A stretch of DNA of 64,000 nucleotides. Source: Pseudomonas multiresinivorans (GTDB lineage: Bacteria > Pseudomonadota > Gammaproteobacteria > Pseudomonadales > Pseudomonadaceae). Positions 25,477 to 35,700 of this stretch are shown here, piece by piece (the first letter of the stretch is position 1; every line of letters starts with the position of its first letter). The stretch spans positions 2,728,001 through 2,792,000 of the forward strand of contig NZ_CP048833.1 of NCBI RefSeq assembly GCF_012971725.1. The letters are read 5' to 3'. The position numbers and the translations under genes were made by a program. The notes beneath the pieces were generated by a model. That model was not told the DNA's origin. It saw only the letters and a program-made list of their open reading frames with translations, and searched no databases.

Positions 25477-26463
25477 CTAAGGAACGGCTGCATCAACCCG
25501 TTCGGCGTGCACGCCTGCTGTGCTGCGTTCATCCTGGCTGCGCCCCATCGTTGATGGTCTGTCGATGTTCGCCTGCACATTGACTCGCGGACTCTCATGC
25601 GAAGGTTCGTCGCTGGCATGGATCGTACCGGCCTGGGTGGCCACCGCAGCTGCGACGGCGACGGTCGGATTCATGCTGTCGACCATGGAGCTGGGAATGA
25701 GGATGGTGGTTCCGCGCTCCTTGGTGGTCTCGTAGATGATGTTCATTGCGCGCAACTGCAGGGCCGTAGGCTGACCGGCATAGATCGTGGCTGCTTCCAC
25801 GAACCGTCCGGCGATTTCCGCTTCTGCGGAGCCCAGGATGATTCGCGCCTGCTTCTCGCGTTCGGCCTGCGCCTGGCGTGACATGGCGTCCTGCAATGCC
25901 ACCGGGATGGCCACGTCGCGGATCTCCACCGAGCCGACGGTGACACCCCATTCCTGGGTCTTTTCACCAATCTCGCGGCACAACTGCTGATCGGAGCTGC
26001 GTCGATCGGATAGCAGCGCGGCCAGCATCGACGAGCCGATCATTTCCCGCAGAGAAGTCTGTGCTACCCGGTCGATGGCCTGCCGGTAGTCGGTGATAGC
26101 CAGTGCCGCTTTGCGGGCGTCGTGCACGTGCCAGAAGATGATGGCGTCGACGTTCACCGGCACTGTATCGCGGGTCAGTGCCTGCTCGGCATTGAACGCC
26201 GTGGTCTGGATTCGCTCGTCGATCACAGCGACGACGCTGTCCAGGACCGGAATGATCATGAACAGTCCGGGCCCGCGCACGCCTTGCAGGTTGCCTGCGC
26301 GCAACACGACGAATTTCTGCCAGGTATTGGCCATCTTGAGGGACAGCGAGACGACCAGTGCGCACACCAGCACAACGATGCCCACAACCGAGTGGCCAAG
26401 GTAGATAAGGACGGCACCGATGGCCGTCAGAACCATGACGATGAAGAGGGTGATGGGGTTCAT
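25477..26463 (-). CDS. SPFH/band-7 membrane protein (slipin)
   Basis: 328 residues from ATG 26463, chosen for its GGAGG ribosome site (a codon 15 bases upstream lacks one). Two N-terminal hydrophobic segments (residues ~3-22 and 25-43) precede an SPFH domain: GPGLFMIIPVLDSVVAVIDER, RDTVPVNVDAIIFWHVHDARK, and the coiled stretch AMSRQAQAEREKQARIILGSAEAEIA in two parts. Slipins/stomatins organise inner-membrane microdomains and often pair with NfeD-type proteins; no NfeD gene is adjacent here. It opens the stress-flavoured accessory block. The C-terminal 50 residues are polar and low-complexity. Confidence 0.9.
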   Translation of the reverse strand: MNPITLFIVMVLTAIGAVLIYLGHSVVGIVVLVCALVVSLSLKMANTWQKFVVLRAGNLQGVRGPGLFMIIPVLDSVVAVIDERIQTTAFNAEQALTRDTVPVNVDAIIFWHVHDARKAALAITDYRQAIDRVAQTSLREMIGSSMLAALLSDRRSSDQQLCREIGEKTQEWGVTVGSVEIRDVAIPVALQDAMSRQAQAEREKQARIILGSAEAEIAGRFVEAATIYAGQPTALQLRAMNIIYETTKERGTTILIPSSMVDSMNPTVAVAAAVATQAGTIHASDEPSHESPRVNVQANIDRPSTMGRSQDERSTAGVHAERVDAAVP

Positions 26464-26721
26464 GGTGTCCTCCTGCATTCAAGCGCAACGCTCATTTGAA
26501 GATTGCGCCTGAGGCGTTCGTCTGTCTGTGCGCTAGACCACTGGAGCAATCCGCTGGGAAGGGCCCCGCGAGCACCGCCGGTCTTTGTGAGGGGCTAAGC
26601 GCGCTTGCGTACCGACGCCAGGAGTTGCGACCTGCCATGGTTGCATTCCGTCAACACCGAGCTGGCCTGGCGTTTAGGCACGTCCTGGCGATCAGCAGTG
26701 ATCGGCTCACCAGAGGTCGCC

Positions 26722-26937
26722 ATGAAAAAACAACCGGGAACAGTTCCGGATAGCCCGTCGCCAGCCGGTGGGGGTGTCAGGCCCACACTGCCGGGCGGTG
26801 AATATGGCTCTCCCGCCGAGCGATATTCATTTCGAGATCGCGACAAGAAACAGCCGACGCTGCCGCCCTCGGTTGATCCGGCTGAAGACCTATCACAGGC
26901 TCCGCACAAGTCTCCGGGCGATCCCTCGGAGGAGTAG
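26722..26937 (+). CDS. Small proline/aspartate-rich hydrophilic protein
   Basis: 71 residues, MKKQPGTVPDSPSPAGGGV..., with AGAGG five bases before ATG 26722. It contains 13 prolines and many Asp/Lys and almost no hydrophobic core, so it is probably disordered. Similar tiny hydrophilic proteins are found next to general-stress genes in pseudomonads. No domain recognised. It is in the same direction as, but well upstream of, another small hydrophilic gene at 27748. Confidence 0.5.
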   Translation: MKKQPGTVPDSPSPAGGGVRPTLPGGEYGSPAERYSFRDRDKKQPTLPPSVDPAEDLSQAPHKSPGDPSEE

Positions 26938-27031
26938 TTCCCGCCGAGCGTGCGATGGCGAACGGAGGGCCATCCTGACGCTGTTGTCCGTCGGCTGCCC
27001 GGAGTCGGCCGCTGCGTCGTCATGTGCCAAC

Positions 27032-27538
27032 TCAGACCAGGCTGATGTCCATGTGCGCACCGACTCCGGGCGCTCTTTCGATGACTTCGAAGGCGCGCAG
27101 GGTTTCGCGCGCCGAGTGGGTCTCGGCAAGCAGAACGACATTTCCTGGCAGGAGGGTGTACCCGAAGGGATGGTCGTCCTGGCTGACGTTCGCCGAAGCG
27201 CCGATTGCCGCGCCCGCCAGCCCTCCCACGACAGCACCCCAGCCCAGCAACTCGAGCAGCGGCGAGCCGCCGAAGAGGCCTGCTCCGGCGTTCGTCATGG
27301 CGATTGCGAGCAGCGCACTGACCAGCAGGCCGAACAGCGTCCCGACGGCAACGCCCTTGATGACCTGCCTGAAGGGGCGCCGCTTCGCGCGCAGGCGCCC
27401 GGAGGGCACCAGTTCCTGGTTGTCGAATATGCGCACTCGATCCAGACGAATGCCTAACCCCAACAGGTCCTGTTTCGCGCAATCGGCCTGTGATCGTCGG
27501 GTGAACACACCTGAGACCTGATGGCAATAGTGGGTCAT
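27032..27538 (-). CDS. Membrane protein with YflT/general-stress-like N-terminus
   Basis: 168 residues, GGAG eight bases upstream of ATG 27538. The first ~45 residues (VFTRRSQADCAKQDLLGLGI, RLDRVRIF) look like the YflT-type heat-induced stress domain. The middle has two hydrophobic, glycine-rich segments (VAVGTLFGLLVSALLAIAMT; LGWGAVVGGLAGAAIGASA) of the glycine-zipper kind. The tail (VLLAETHSARETLRAFEVIER) returns to the alpha/beta pattern. Related proteins are described as general stress or low-temperature-induced proteins; activity unknown. Divergent from the small hydrophilic gene at 27748. Confidence 0.7.
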   Translation of the reverse strand: MTHYCHQVSGVFTRRSQADCAKQDLLGLGIRLDRVRIFDNQELVPSGRLRAKRRPFRQVIKGVAVGTLFGLLVSALLAIAMTNAGAGLFGGSPLLELLGWGAVVGGLAGAAIGASANVSQDDHPFGYTLLPGNVVLLAETHSARETLRAFEVIERAPGVGAHMDISLV

Positions 27539-27747
27539 GGTTGTTCTCCTGCAGTGCGACCTTTCGAACCAGTTTCCAGCATCCGCGAAGCCAAGGCGTC
27601 GGTCCGTCTGTTAACGCACGTACCGGTGCCCGTTATTGGGTGACCAGCGCAAGTGGGCTACCGCACCGACAACCTGGTGAAAGGTTGTCATTGTCGCTCC
27701 CTCCACACTCTGCATGGTGCAGGAGTGGGAAGCGCGGCGAGGCGACC

Positions 27748-27990
27748 ATGAACCAGACAGGCAAGCAAGGCCCCCATGGCGGGGCCGCTGAACCCAAGGG
27801 GAAGACTCATCCGCAAGGCAGACGCAACGAAGCGCCGCGTCTGCCGGGCTCAGATAACTACTCCAATCCGAAGACCAGAGCGGAAGCGGTACTCCAGCAA
27901 TCGCTGGAGGTCGATTCTGCTGGAAATCCGACCCATCGACCGGAGAAGGGCACGAAGCCCGGCCGCGCCGGAGATGTTCATGACCAGTGA
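27748..27990 (+). CDS. Small hydrophilic stress-type protein
   Basis: 80 residues, MNQTGKQGPHGGAAEPKGKT..., rich in Gly, Pro, Lys, Asn and Arg, with no hydrophobic core and a KTRAEAVLQQSLEVDSAGNP segment near the end. It looks disordered. The ribosome site is weak (GGCGAGG). The next small ORF overlaps its 3' end by 11 bases. No family recognised; composition and location argue for a stress-related role. Confidence 0.5.
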   Translation: MNQTGKQGPHGGAAEPKGKTHPQGRRNEAPRLPGSDNYSNPKTRAEAVLQQSLEVDSAGNPTHRPEKGTKPGRAGDVHDQ

Positions 27991-28180
27991 TGCGCCATCG
28001 ATGGATGACTACAGAAAACGCAGTGTGGCGGCGGGTCTGCGGCGCCAATGGCGGCATGCGGTGATTCTCTGCAGGAGGGCATGGCGTCAGCTGTCCATGA
28101 CGACACACCCTGTGCCGCAGGCCAATCGCCAGATCAGGGTGAAAGAAACGCCGGTGGTTCGGCGCAAGCCGCGTCGTTGA
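27980..28180 (+). CDS. Small arginine-rich basic protein, hypothetical
   Basis: 66 residues from ATG 27980 (MTSDAPSMDDYRKRSVAAGL...). GGAG lies six bases before the ATG, inside the end of the preceding gene, and the reading frames overlap by 11 bases, suggesting coupling. The product is strongly basic (about a fifth Arg), with a short hydrophobic HAVILCRRAW segment. It could be a real nucleic-acid or membrane-associated peptide, or a GC-driven spurious frame. Confidence 0.35.
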   Translation: MTSDAPSMDDYRKRSVAAGLRRQWRHAVILCRRAWRQLSMTTHPVPQANRQIRVKETPVVRRKPRR

Positions 28181-28219
28181 TCGCGCAACTGCCGGTTGCG
28201 ATGGAGGTCACCAGAGCCC

Positions 28220-28525
28220 ATGAACAGATTGTCACTGATCGATGCCGGGAAAATGCTCGACACCTGGCTTCCGGGATACTCATGTGCACTCTCTCGCTCC
28301 GCCATGGGCTCCATCAGTCTTCAGCTCATGTCCTTGCTGCAGGGGGAGGGAATTACGTTCGTGGGCATCGGCCAGCATTGCCTGCAAGGCGCGCAAGCGC
28401 TGAGAACGCTCAGTCAATCGTTGCAGGGAGAGCTGGCCCTCGTCTTCACCCCGCCTGCAGAGGAATTACAGGTTTTGGCACGCAGAGTTGCCGAGGATGA
28501 GAACCTGGACTTCGAGTGTCAGTAG
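28220..28525 (+). CDS. DUF1652-like small protein
   Basis: 101 residues from ATG 28220 (MNRLSLIDAGKMLDTWLPGY). The pattern of an N-terminal helix ending in W/FLP, then CxLS...SISLQLMS, a VGIG strand and a final helix (ALRTLSQSLQGEL) matches Pseudomonas DUF1652 proteins, whose function is unknown. The C-terminus is longer than usual. GGAGG lies 12 bases upstream, a rather long spacing. It converges on the receiver-domain gene with 13 bases between stops. Confidence 0.55.
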   Translation: MNRLSLIDAGKMLDTWLPGYSCALSRSAMGSISLQLMSLLQGEGITFVGIGQHCLQGAQALRTLSQSLQGELALVFTPPAEELQVLARRVAEDENLDFECQ

Positions 28526-28538
28526 CCGTCGATTGCAA

Positions 28539-28940
28539 TCAGGGCTCCTCCTCACCACCAGGTGTCCTTCGTTCCAGGAGCGCACGAAGAGTGCCCTCGA
28601 GCGTTGCGAGGTCCCATGGCTTGGCCAGGAACGTCGAGTTCTCGGGCGGCTTTCTGCGCTCCGGCCCATTGAGTCCCGAGGTGATCACGACGGGCGTCGA
28701 GGGACAGTGCCGCAGAGAAAATCTGGCAACGTCGTAGCCGTCGAGCAGCCCGACCATCTGAATGTCGGTGATGATCAGATCGACCCGCGTGTCCGGCTGC
28801 TTCAGGTACTCGATTCCATCTTCGGCGCTGGAGAAGGCGGTGACCTGCGCGTCGAGAAGATTGGCCAGGATCTGCGTCATCAGAATGCGGACGGTCAGCT
28901 CGTCCTCCAGCAGGAGGATGTGCGGTGAAATACTGCCCAT
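28539..28940 (-). CDS. Stand-alone CheY-like response regulator receiver
   Basis: 133 residues. Receiver fold with the acidic pair E12/D13 (LLLEDE), phosphoacceptor D59 (LIITDI), the conserved TSG after VVI, and the Lys in FLAKPW. There is no output domain, so it acts by protein contact or is a phosphorelay intermediate. No histidine kinase is encoded nearby. The insertion MVGLLDGY after D59 is slightly longer than in CheY. It probably serves the stress block around it. Confidence 0.9.
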   Translation of the reverse strand: MGSISPHILLLEDELTVRILMTQILANLLDAQVTAFSSAEDGIEYLKQPDTRVDLIITDIQMVGLLDGYDVARFSLRHCPSTPVVITSGLNGPERRKPPENSTFLAKPWDLATLEGTLRALLERRTPGGEEEP

Positions 28941-29036
28941 GTCGTTGTCATCCAGTCCAGGTTGCCAATGCTCGAAAGCTCCCGTGGGACAGGGAGCGCT
29001 CGGCCATGTGATCCTCTGCTGGTGTGCGGGCGCCCA

Positions 29037-29342
29037 TCATGGCTTGCCACCAATATCCCCGGGCAAGCTCGGCGCCTGGTCTTCCGTACGGGCTGATGTG
29101 GCCGCGGTTTCCTTCGGCAATGTGGCCTCTATCTGATGCGGCGCCTCCACTCCCAGTTCCTCCAGCATGGGTAGCAACTCGGTGCAGAACTGCTGCAACT
29201 GGGTCTCGGAGAGCGCCGCAAAGCCATGGGCGAGGATGTAGCGGGCGATCACATCCTGTGGACTGTCCGGCGTGAGCGCCGATTGCGCGATCAGATGGCG
29301 CAAGTCCTCGTAGAACCGTGCATTGATGTCGTTCGATTCCAT
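29037..29342 (-). CDS. Hypothetical protein, helical, acidic
   Basis: 101 residues from ATG 29342 (MESNDINARFYEDLRHLIAQ), with GAGGTG upstream. A GTG nine bases earlier is less likely. Residues 1-60 are predicted helical (DVIARYILAHGFAALSETQLQQF), and the last 35 are Thr/Pro/Ala-rich and probably flexible. No family recognised. It lies 96 bases upstream of the receiver gene on the same strand, so they may be cotranscribed. Confidence 0.55.
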   Translation of the reverse strand: MESNDINARFYEDLRHLIAQSALTPDSPQDVIARYILAHGFAALSETQLQQFCTELLPMLEELGVEAPHQIEATLPKETAATSARTEDQAPSLPGDIGGKP

Positions 29343-29724
29343 GACAGTCACCTCTTCAGCGGACTAGGGAATTGCCCTGAGACGTATCGGCGCTCGGGGG
29401 CTGGACGTGCATTCGATGCATGGAACGGAACCAGCGTTTCCTGTGGGGGAGGCAATGACACAGGCCATTGATTAGACGACCTGCCTTTCATTGGAATAGT
29501 GCGATAAGAATGATCAATGCGCCTGGCAGGCACCGAGCCGAGCCTCAGGCGGCCGTTAAGTGCGCAACCGCACCGACGTCGTAGTCCTGGTCTGCGAAGG
29601 TTGGAGTCAGGCATGCCCCACTTCAGGAGCCTCCGGGTACCGACAGAGGGGGCTTTCTCTGTACGTGCCACCCTGGCGCTCGTGTCGACCTGCCAGGTTT
29701 CCGCCGCACTTCCGGAGCATTGCC
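29343..29724. other. Intergenic region before the glucan synthase gene
   Basis: About 380 bases hold the divergent promoters of the 101-residue gene and the glucan synthase gene. The synthase frame stays open upstream to 29560, but that part has no similarity to the enzyme's N-terminus. No operator or known RNA recognised. Confidence 0.5.
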
Positions 29725-32700
29725 ATGATGTCGCTCCATTTCCAGGCCTTGCGCCGCGGCCGATCGAAGCCTCCCTGGGACAGTCTGGTACCGGTTCGCG
29801 AAGAACTCTTCGGCATCGAACGGCTCGAACAGCACGCGCAGAGCCTGGCCCTGGCACAACAAGTGACGGATACGCCAAGGCGTGTACTGCCGTTGCATGT
29901 GCGCCTGGATGACAACGCCCGTGTCCTGCTGGCTGCCTACCGAGCCAGCGCTGTCGAGTTGGAAAGGGGCAATGGTGTGGTACCGGCTGCCGAGTGGCTG
30001 CTGGACAATTACCACATCGTCGAAGAACAGATCCGTGAGGTCCGCGACGACCTGCCGCCTGGCTACTACCGGCAGTTGCCCAAGCTCGCCGATGGACCGT
30101 TCGCCGGCTACCCGCGGGTCTTCGGCCTGGCCTGGGCCTTCGTGGCGCACACCGACAGCCACCTCGATGTGGAACTGCTGCAGCGCTTCATCCATGCCTA
30201 CCAGCGAGTCCAGCCACTGACCATTGGCGAACTGTGGGCGGTGGCGATCACCCTGCGCATCGTCCTGATCGAGAACCTGCGGCGCCTGGCCGAGCAGATC
30301 AGCGCTGGCCGCATAGCCCGTGCCGATGCCGATGCCCTGGCCGAGCGCCTGCTCTCGCCAGGGCACGCTCGCTCGGCGCTGGAGGCGGATATCGCCGCGC
30401 GCTCGACCGGTCCGCTTTCCGAGGTGTTCTCCGCCCAACTGGCCAAACGCATGCGCGACCAGGACCCGCGCACGACACCGACACTGGGTTGGCTCGAAGA
30501 GCGCCTCCACGAACAGGGCGTCAGCGTCGAGGCGGCGGTCCAGCATGCGCAGCAGCGCCTGGGCGCCTCCAATGTCACAGTGCGCAATGTGATCACCAGC
30601 ATGCGCCTGATCTCCGATATCGACTGGGCACAGCTGTTCGAGAACGTCAGTCTGGTCGACGCGCGGCTGCGCGACGGCAGCAACTTCGCTGCCATGGACT
30701 TTCCCACTCGTAACCTCTATCGCAGCGCCATCGAACAGTTGGCGCGAGGCTCTTGCCTGGACGAGCTCCAGGTGGTCGATCACGCCCTGGAGGCTTGCCG
30801 TCAGGCTGTGGCCGATCATTCGGAAGGTGAAGACCCCCGCCGTGAATTCGATCCCGGATTTCATCTGATTGCTGAAGGCCGCCCGACGCTGGAGCGCGCC
30901 ATCGGCTTCAGCCCGACGCTGCACCTGCGCCTGAATCGCTTCAGCGTGCGCCTGGGCATGGGCGGCTACATCGGTGCCATCGGCCTGCTCAGCCTGGTGC
31001 TGCTGGGATTCGTATTCCATCTGCTGAATCAGCCTGCGCCCTCCTGGGGCTGGATGCTGGCCTTCCTGGCCTGCCTTTGCGTTCCGGTGACCGAAGTGGC
31101 CACGGCACTCATCAACCGCTTGGTGACCTGGAGCTTTGGCGCGATCACGCTGCCTGCGCTGGAACTCCTGGCCGGCGTGCCACAGGCGTTGCGCACCGTT
31201 GTGGCGGTGCCGACCTTGCTGACCACCGAGGCCGATCTGCTGGAGCAGATCGAGCGGCTGGAGGTCCACCATCTCGCGGGTATCGGCGGTGACCTGACCT
31301 TCGTGCTGATTCTCGATGGCGTCGACGCGCCACAGGAGGTCCTGCCCAGTGATGCACCGCTGCTCGCTGTTGCGGCTGCGGCCATCGACCGCCTGAATCG
31401 GCATTACGGCCAGGGGCCCGGCGGCCAGCGCTTCTTCGTGCTGTTTCGCAGGCGCTGCTTCAACCCTGCCGAGGGCTGTTGGATGGGCTGGGAGCGCAAG
31501 CGCGGAAAGTTGCATGAACTGAACCGGCTGTTGCGCGGCGCCACCGATACCAGCTTTGTGGCGATTGCCGGAGAGCCGCCGCGAGTGCCGAGCGAGGTAC
31601 GCTTGGTCATCACCCTCGACGCCGATACTCGCCTGCCCCGCGAGGCGGCCCTGCGCCTTATCGGCAAGATGGGCCACCCGCTGAACCAGCCGCGCTTCGA
31701 TGCCCTGCAGCAGCGAGTGATCAACGGCCACGCGGTACTCCAGCCGCGGGTGACGCCATCGCTGCCGATGGGCAGGGAGGGCTCGTTGTACCAGCGCGTC
31801 TTTTCCGGACCGGCAGGCATGGACCCCTACGCGGCGGCGGTGTCGGACGTTTATCAGGATCTGTTCGGCGAAGGCTCCTTCACCGGCAAGGGGATTTATG
31901 ACGTCGATGCCTTCGAGCGCGCGATGGCCGGCCGGGTCGCGGACAATCGACTGCTCAGCCATGATCTCTTCGAAGGCATCTTCGCCCGCGCAGGGCTGGC
32001 GTCGGATGTCGAGGTCGTCGAAGAGTCGCCGTCGCGCTTCGATGTGGCGAGCAGGCGCATGCACCGCTGGACCCGCGGCGACTGGCAGCTATTGCCGTGG
32101 ATGCTCGGCCACTGGCGCGGGCCGCAGGCGATGCCCTTGATCGGCCGCTGCAAGATGCTCGACAACCTGCGCCGGTCGCTGGTCGTGCCCTTCGCCCTGG
32201 CCAGCCTGCTACTCTGCTGGTGGCTGCCATTGCCGCAGGCACTGCTGGCCGCGACGCTGGTCATTCTGACCCAGGCGATCCCGCCGTTACTGCCGATCTA
32301 CTGCGCGTTGCTGCCAGCGCGCTCCGGTGTTCGATTACGCAGCCACTTCGCCATGCTCGGCGCCGACTTCCGTCGTGCGTTGCTGCAGATCCTGCTGTCG
32401 CTGGCCTTCCTGCCAAACGATGCCTGGAGCATGGTCGATGCCATCCTGCGCACGCTTTGGCGGATGTACGTCAGCCAGCGCAACCTGCTGGAGTGGACCA
32501 CTGCCGCACAGTCCTCACGCAAGCCGCGCCCTGGCTGGCTCGGCAGCTACCGGCAGATGGCCGGCGGGACGGCCCTCGCCGCATCGGCCGGCATCACCGG
32601 GTTGGCATTGCAGCCGGCGAACTGGTTGCTGATCCTGCCATTGACCCTGCTCTGGTTGAGCGCGCCTCTGCTCGCCTTCTACAGCAGCAGGCCCACGCAG

Positions 32701-35700
32701 CCGTCGCGTCGTTCGGGCCTGGAAGAGGATGACGCAACCGCACTGCGCCTGTGCGCACGGCGAACCTGGCGCTTCTTCGAGACCTTCGTCACGCCGGCGG
32801 ACAATCTGCTGCCGCCGGACAACTTCCAGGAGCAGCCCAGGCCTGTGCTGGCTCACCGCACCTCGCCTACCAATATCGGCCTCTACCTGCTGTCCGCGGT
32901 GGCCGCTCGCGATTTCGGCTGGGCCGGCGGCCTGCAGACGCTGGAGCGCCTGGAAGGCACCGTGGCAGTGCTGGAGAAGCTGCCGCGCAGCCACGGCCAT
33001 TTCTTCAACTGGTACGGAACCCGCGACCTGCGAGCCCTCGAACCGAGGTACCTGTCCTCGGTGGACAGCGGCAACCTGGCTGGGCACCTGATCGTGCTGG
33101 CCAACGCGTGCGAGGAGTGGCGCGCCAGCCCGCTGGTGGAGGAAGCCCGCCAGGGCCTGCTCGACACCCTGCACCTGGCACGGCAAGCCGTCGCAGCGCT
33201 GCCGCTGGCTGAAGATGTCGCGTTGCTGCAGGTGAAGGACGACGTGCGGGAGATTCACCGGGCCCTCACCGGCCCACAGTCGCTCGACGCCTTGCTGCCC
33301 GCCCTCGGGCACCGCGCGGAAAAGGCCGTGCGTTGCGTCGCGGGCCTCGCGCCGGCTGGCGAGGAGGGCGGCGACCTGTCGTTCTGGTTCGACGCACTGC
33401 GCAGGGCCTTCGCCGAGCACAGCCGAGACCGACGGCATGGCGATGAAAAGGCATTGGACCGACGCCTTCAGGCCCTGGCCGATACGGCGCGCCGGCTGGC
33501 TCTGGAGATGGATTTCGGTTTTCTGCTCAACCAGGAGCGCAAGCTGCTGTCCATCGGCTATTGCGTGGACGACAACCGCCTGGACCCCAGTTGCTACGAC
33601 CTGCTGGCTTCCGAGGCGCGCCTGGCCAGCCTGTTCGCCATCGCCAAGGGCGATCTGCCGACCCGCCACTGGTTCCGCCTGGGCCGCACGGCCACGCCGG
33701 TGCCCGGTGGCTCGGCGCTGATCTCCTGGTCCGGCTCGATGTTCGAGTACCTGATGCCCTCGCTGGTCATGCGGGCGCCGGCCGGCAGCCTGCTGGAGCA
33801 GACCAACCGCCTTGTCGTGGCGCGGCAGCAGGCCTACGGGGCCGCGCTGGGCATCCCCTGGGGCATTTCCGAATCGGCCTACAACGCCCGCGATCTGGAA
33901 TTCACCTACCAGTATTCGAACTTCGGCGTGCCGGGACTTGGTCTCAAACGCGGGTTGGCCGAGAACGTAGTCATAGCGCCCTATGCCACGGCGCTGGCGA
34001 CCATGGTCGATGCGCAAGGGGCGCAGCGCAATTTCGATCACCTGACGGCTGTCGGTGCGCTCGGCCGCTATGGCTTCTACGAGGCTCTGGACTTCACCCG
34101 CTCACGCCTGCAGGACGGGGAAAGCGTCGCCATCGTCTGCAGTTTCATGGCCCACCACCAGGGCATGAGCATCGTCGCCATCGCCAATACCCTGCAGCAC
34201 GGGCGCATGCGCTGCCGCCTGCATCGCGAGCCGATGATCCAGGCCAGCGAACTGCTGTTGCAGGAGCGCGTCCCGCGCGATGTGGCGCTGGGGCATCCCC
34301 GTGCCGAGGAAGTTACGGTAGCGCCCAGCGACACCATTGCCGATGCGTCCACGCTGCGCCGAGTCGATGCAATGCTCGATGGGCCGCCGATCACTCATCT
34401 GCTGTCCAACGGTTGCTACGCATTGATGCTGACTGCCAGCGGTGGCGGCTACAGCCGCTGGGGAGATATCGCAGTGACGCGCTGGCGCGAGGATGCCACC
34501 TGCGACGACTGGGGCAGTTTCATCTTCCTGCGCGACCTGCAGAGTGGCGCACTGTGGTCGGCCACGGCGCAGCCTGGCGGACAACCGGTTGAGAATGGCG
34601 AGGTACTGTTCGACGAGGACCACGCCGAGTTCATCCAGCGCGACGCCGCGCTGCTGACCAGCCTGGAAGTACTGGTGTCCGGAGAGGACGATGGCGAGGT
34701 ACGGCGGGTGTCGCTGACCAATCATGGTCGCCGCGCACGCGAAATCGAACTGACTTCCTATGCCGAAGTGGTGCTGGCAACGCCGGCAGCCGATGGCGCG
34801 CATCCGGTGTTCTCGCGGATGTTCGTGCAGACAGAATACCTTGCCGAGTTCGGCGCCCTGGTCGCCACGCGACGCCTGCGCTCGCCGGACGATCCGTCGA
34901 TCTGGGCGGCCCATTTCGCAGTGGTCGAGGGCGAGGTGATCGGCGAGACGCAGTATGAGTCCGACCGCGCCCGCTTCCTCGGCCGTGGCCGAACCCTGCG
35001 GGAGGCGCAGGCAGTTCTGGGCCACCGTGCCCTGGGCAACTCCCAGGGCAGCGTGCTCGATCCGATTTTCTCCCTCCGCCTGCGCCTGCGGGTGGCGCCT
35101 GGCAAGGTTGCACGGGTGGCATTCTGGACACTGGTAGCGAGTACCCGGGAAACCTTGCTTGACCTGATCGACAAACACCATGAACGCAACGCCTTCGAAC
35201 GCGCCAAGACCCTGGCCTGGACCCAGGCCCAGGTGGAATTGCGCGACCTGGGCATCGATGCCGAGGAGGCCGCCGATTTCCAGCGCCTGGCTGCGCCGAT
35301 TCTCTATGCGGATTATCGCTGGAGGGCACCGCAGGAAGCCCTCCGGCGCGGCGCAGGGCGCCAGTCCGGGCTCTGGCCGCTGGCGATTTCCGGAGATTTG
35401 CCGATCGTCCTGTTGCGCATCGACGAAATCGACGATCTGTCGCTGCTGCGGCAGCTCCTGCGCGCCCGCGAGTACTGGCGGATGAAGGGCCTGGACGTTG
35501 ACCTGGTAATCGTCAACGAACGAGCCTCGTCCTATGTCCAGGATCTGCAGACCGCCATCGAAACCGCCGTACGCAGCAGCCCCTCGCGTCAACGCAGCGA
35601 GGGCCAGGCCTCGCGCGGCGCCGTGTACACCTTGCGCGCCGACCTGATGACCGTGGAGGCACGGGAACTGCTGAACGCCGTGGCGCGGGTCAACCTGCTG

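Noticed and set aside
29623..32064. Long open frame antisense to the glucan synthase gene
   Set aside because: Shadow of high third-position GC; composition is His/Gln/Arg/Ala-rich with no protein family.
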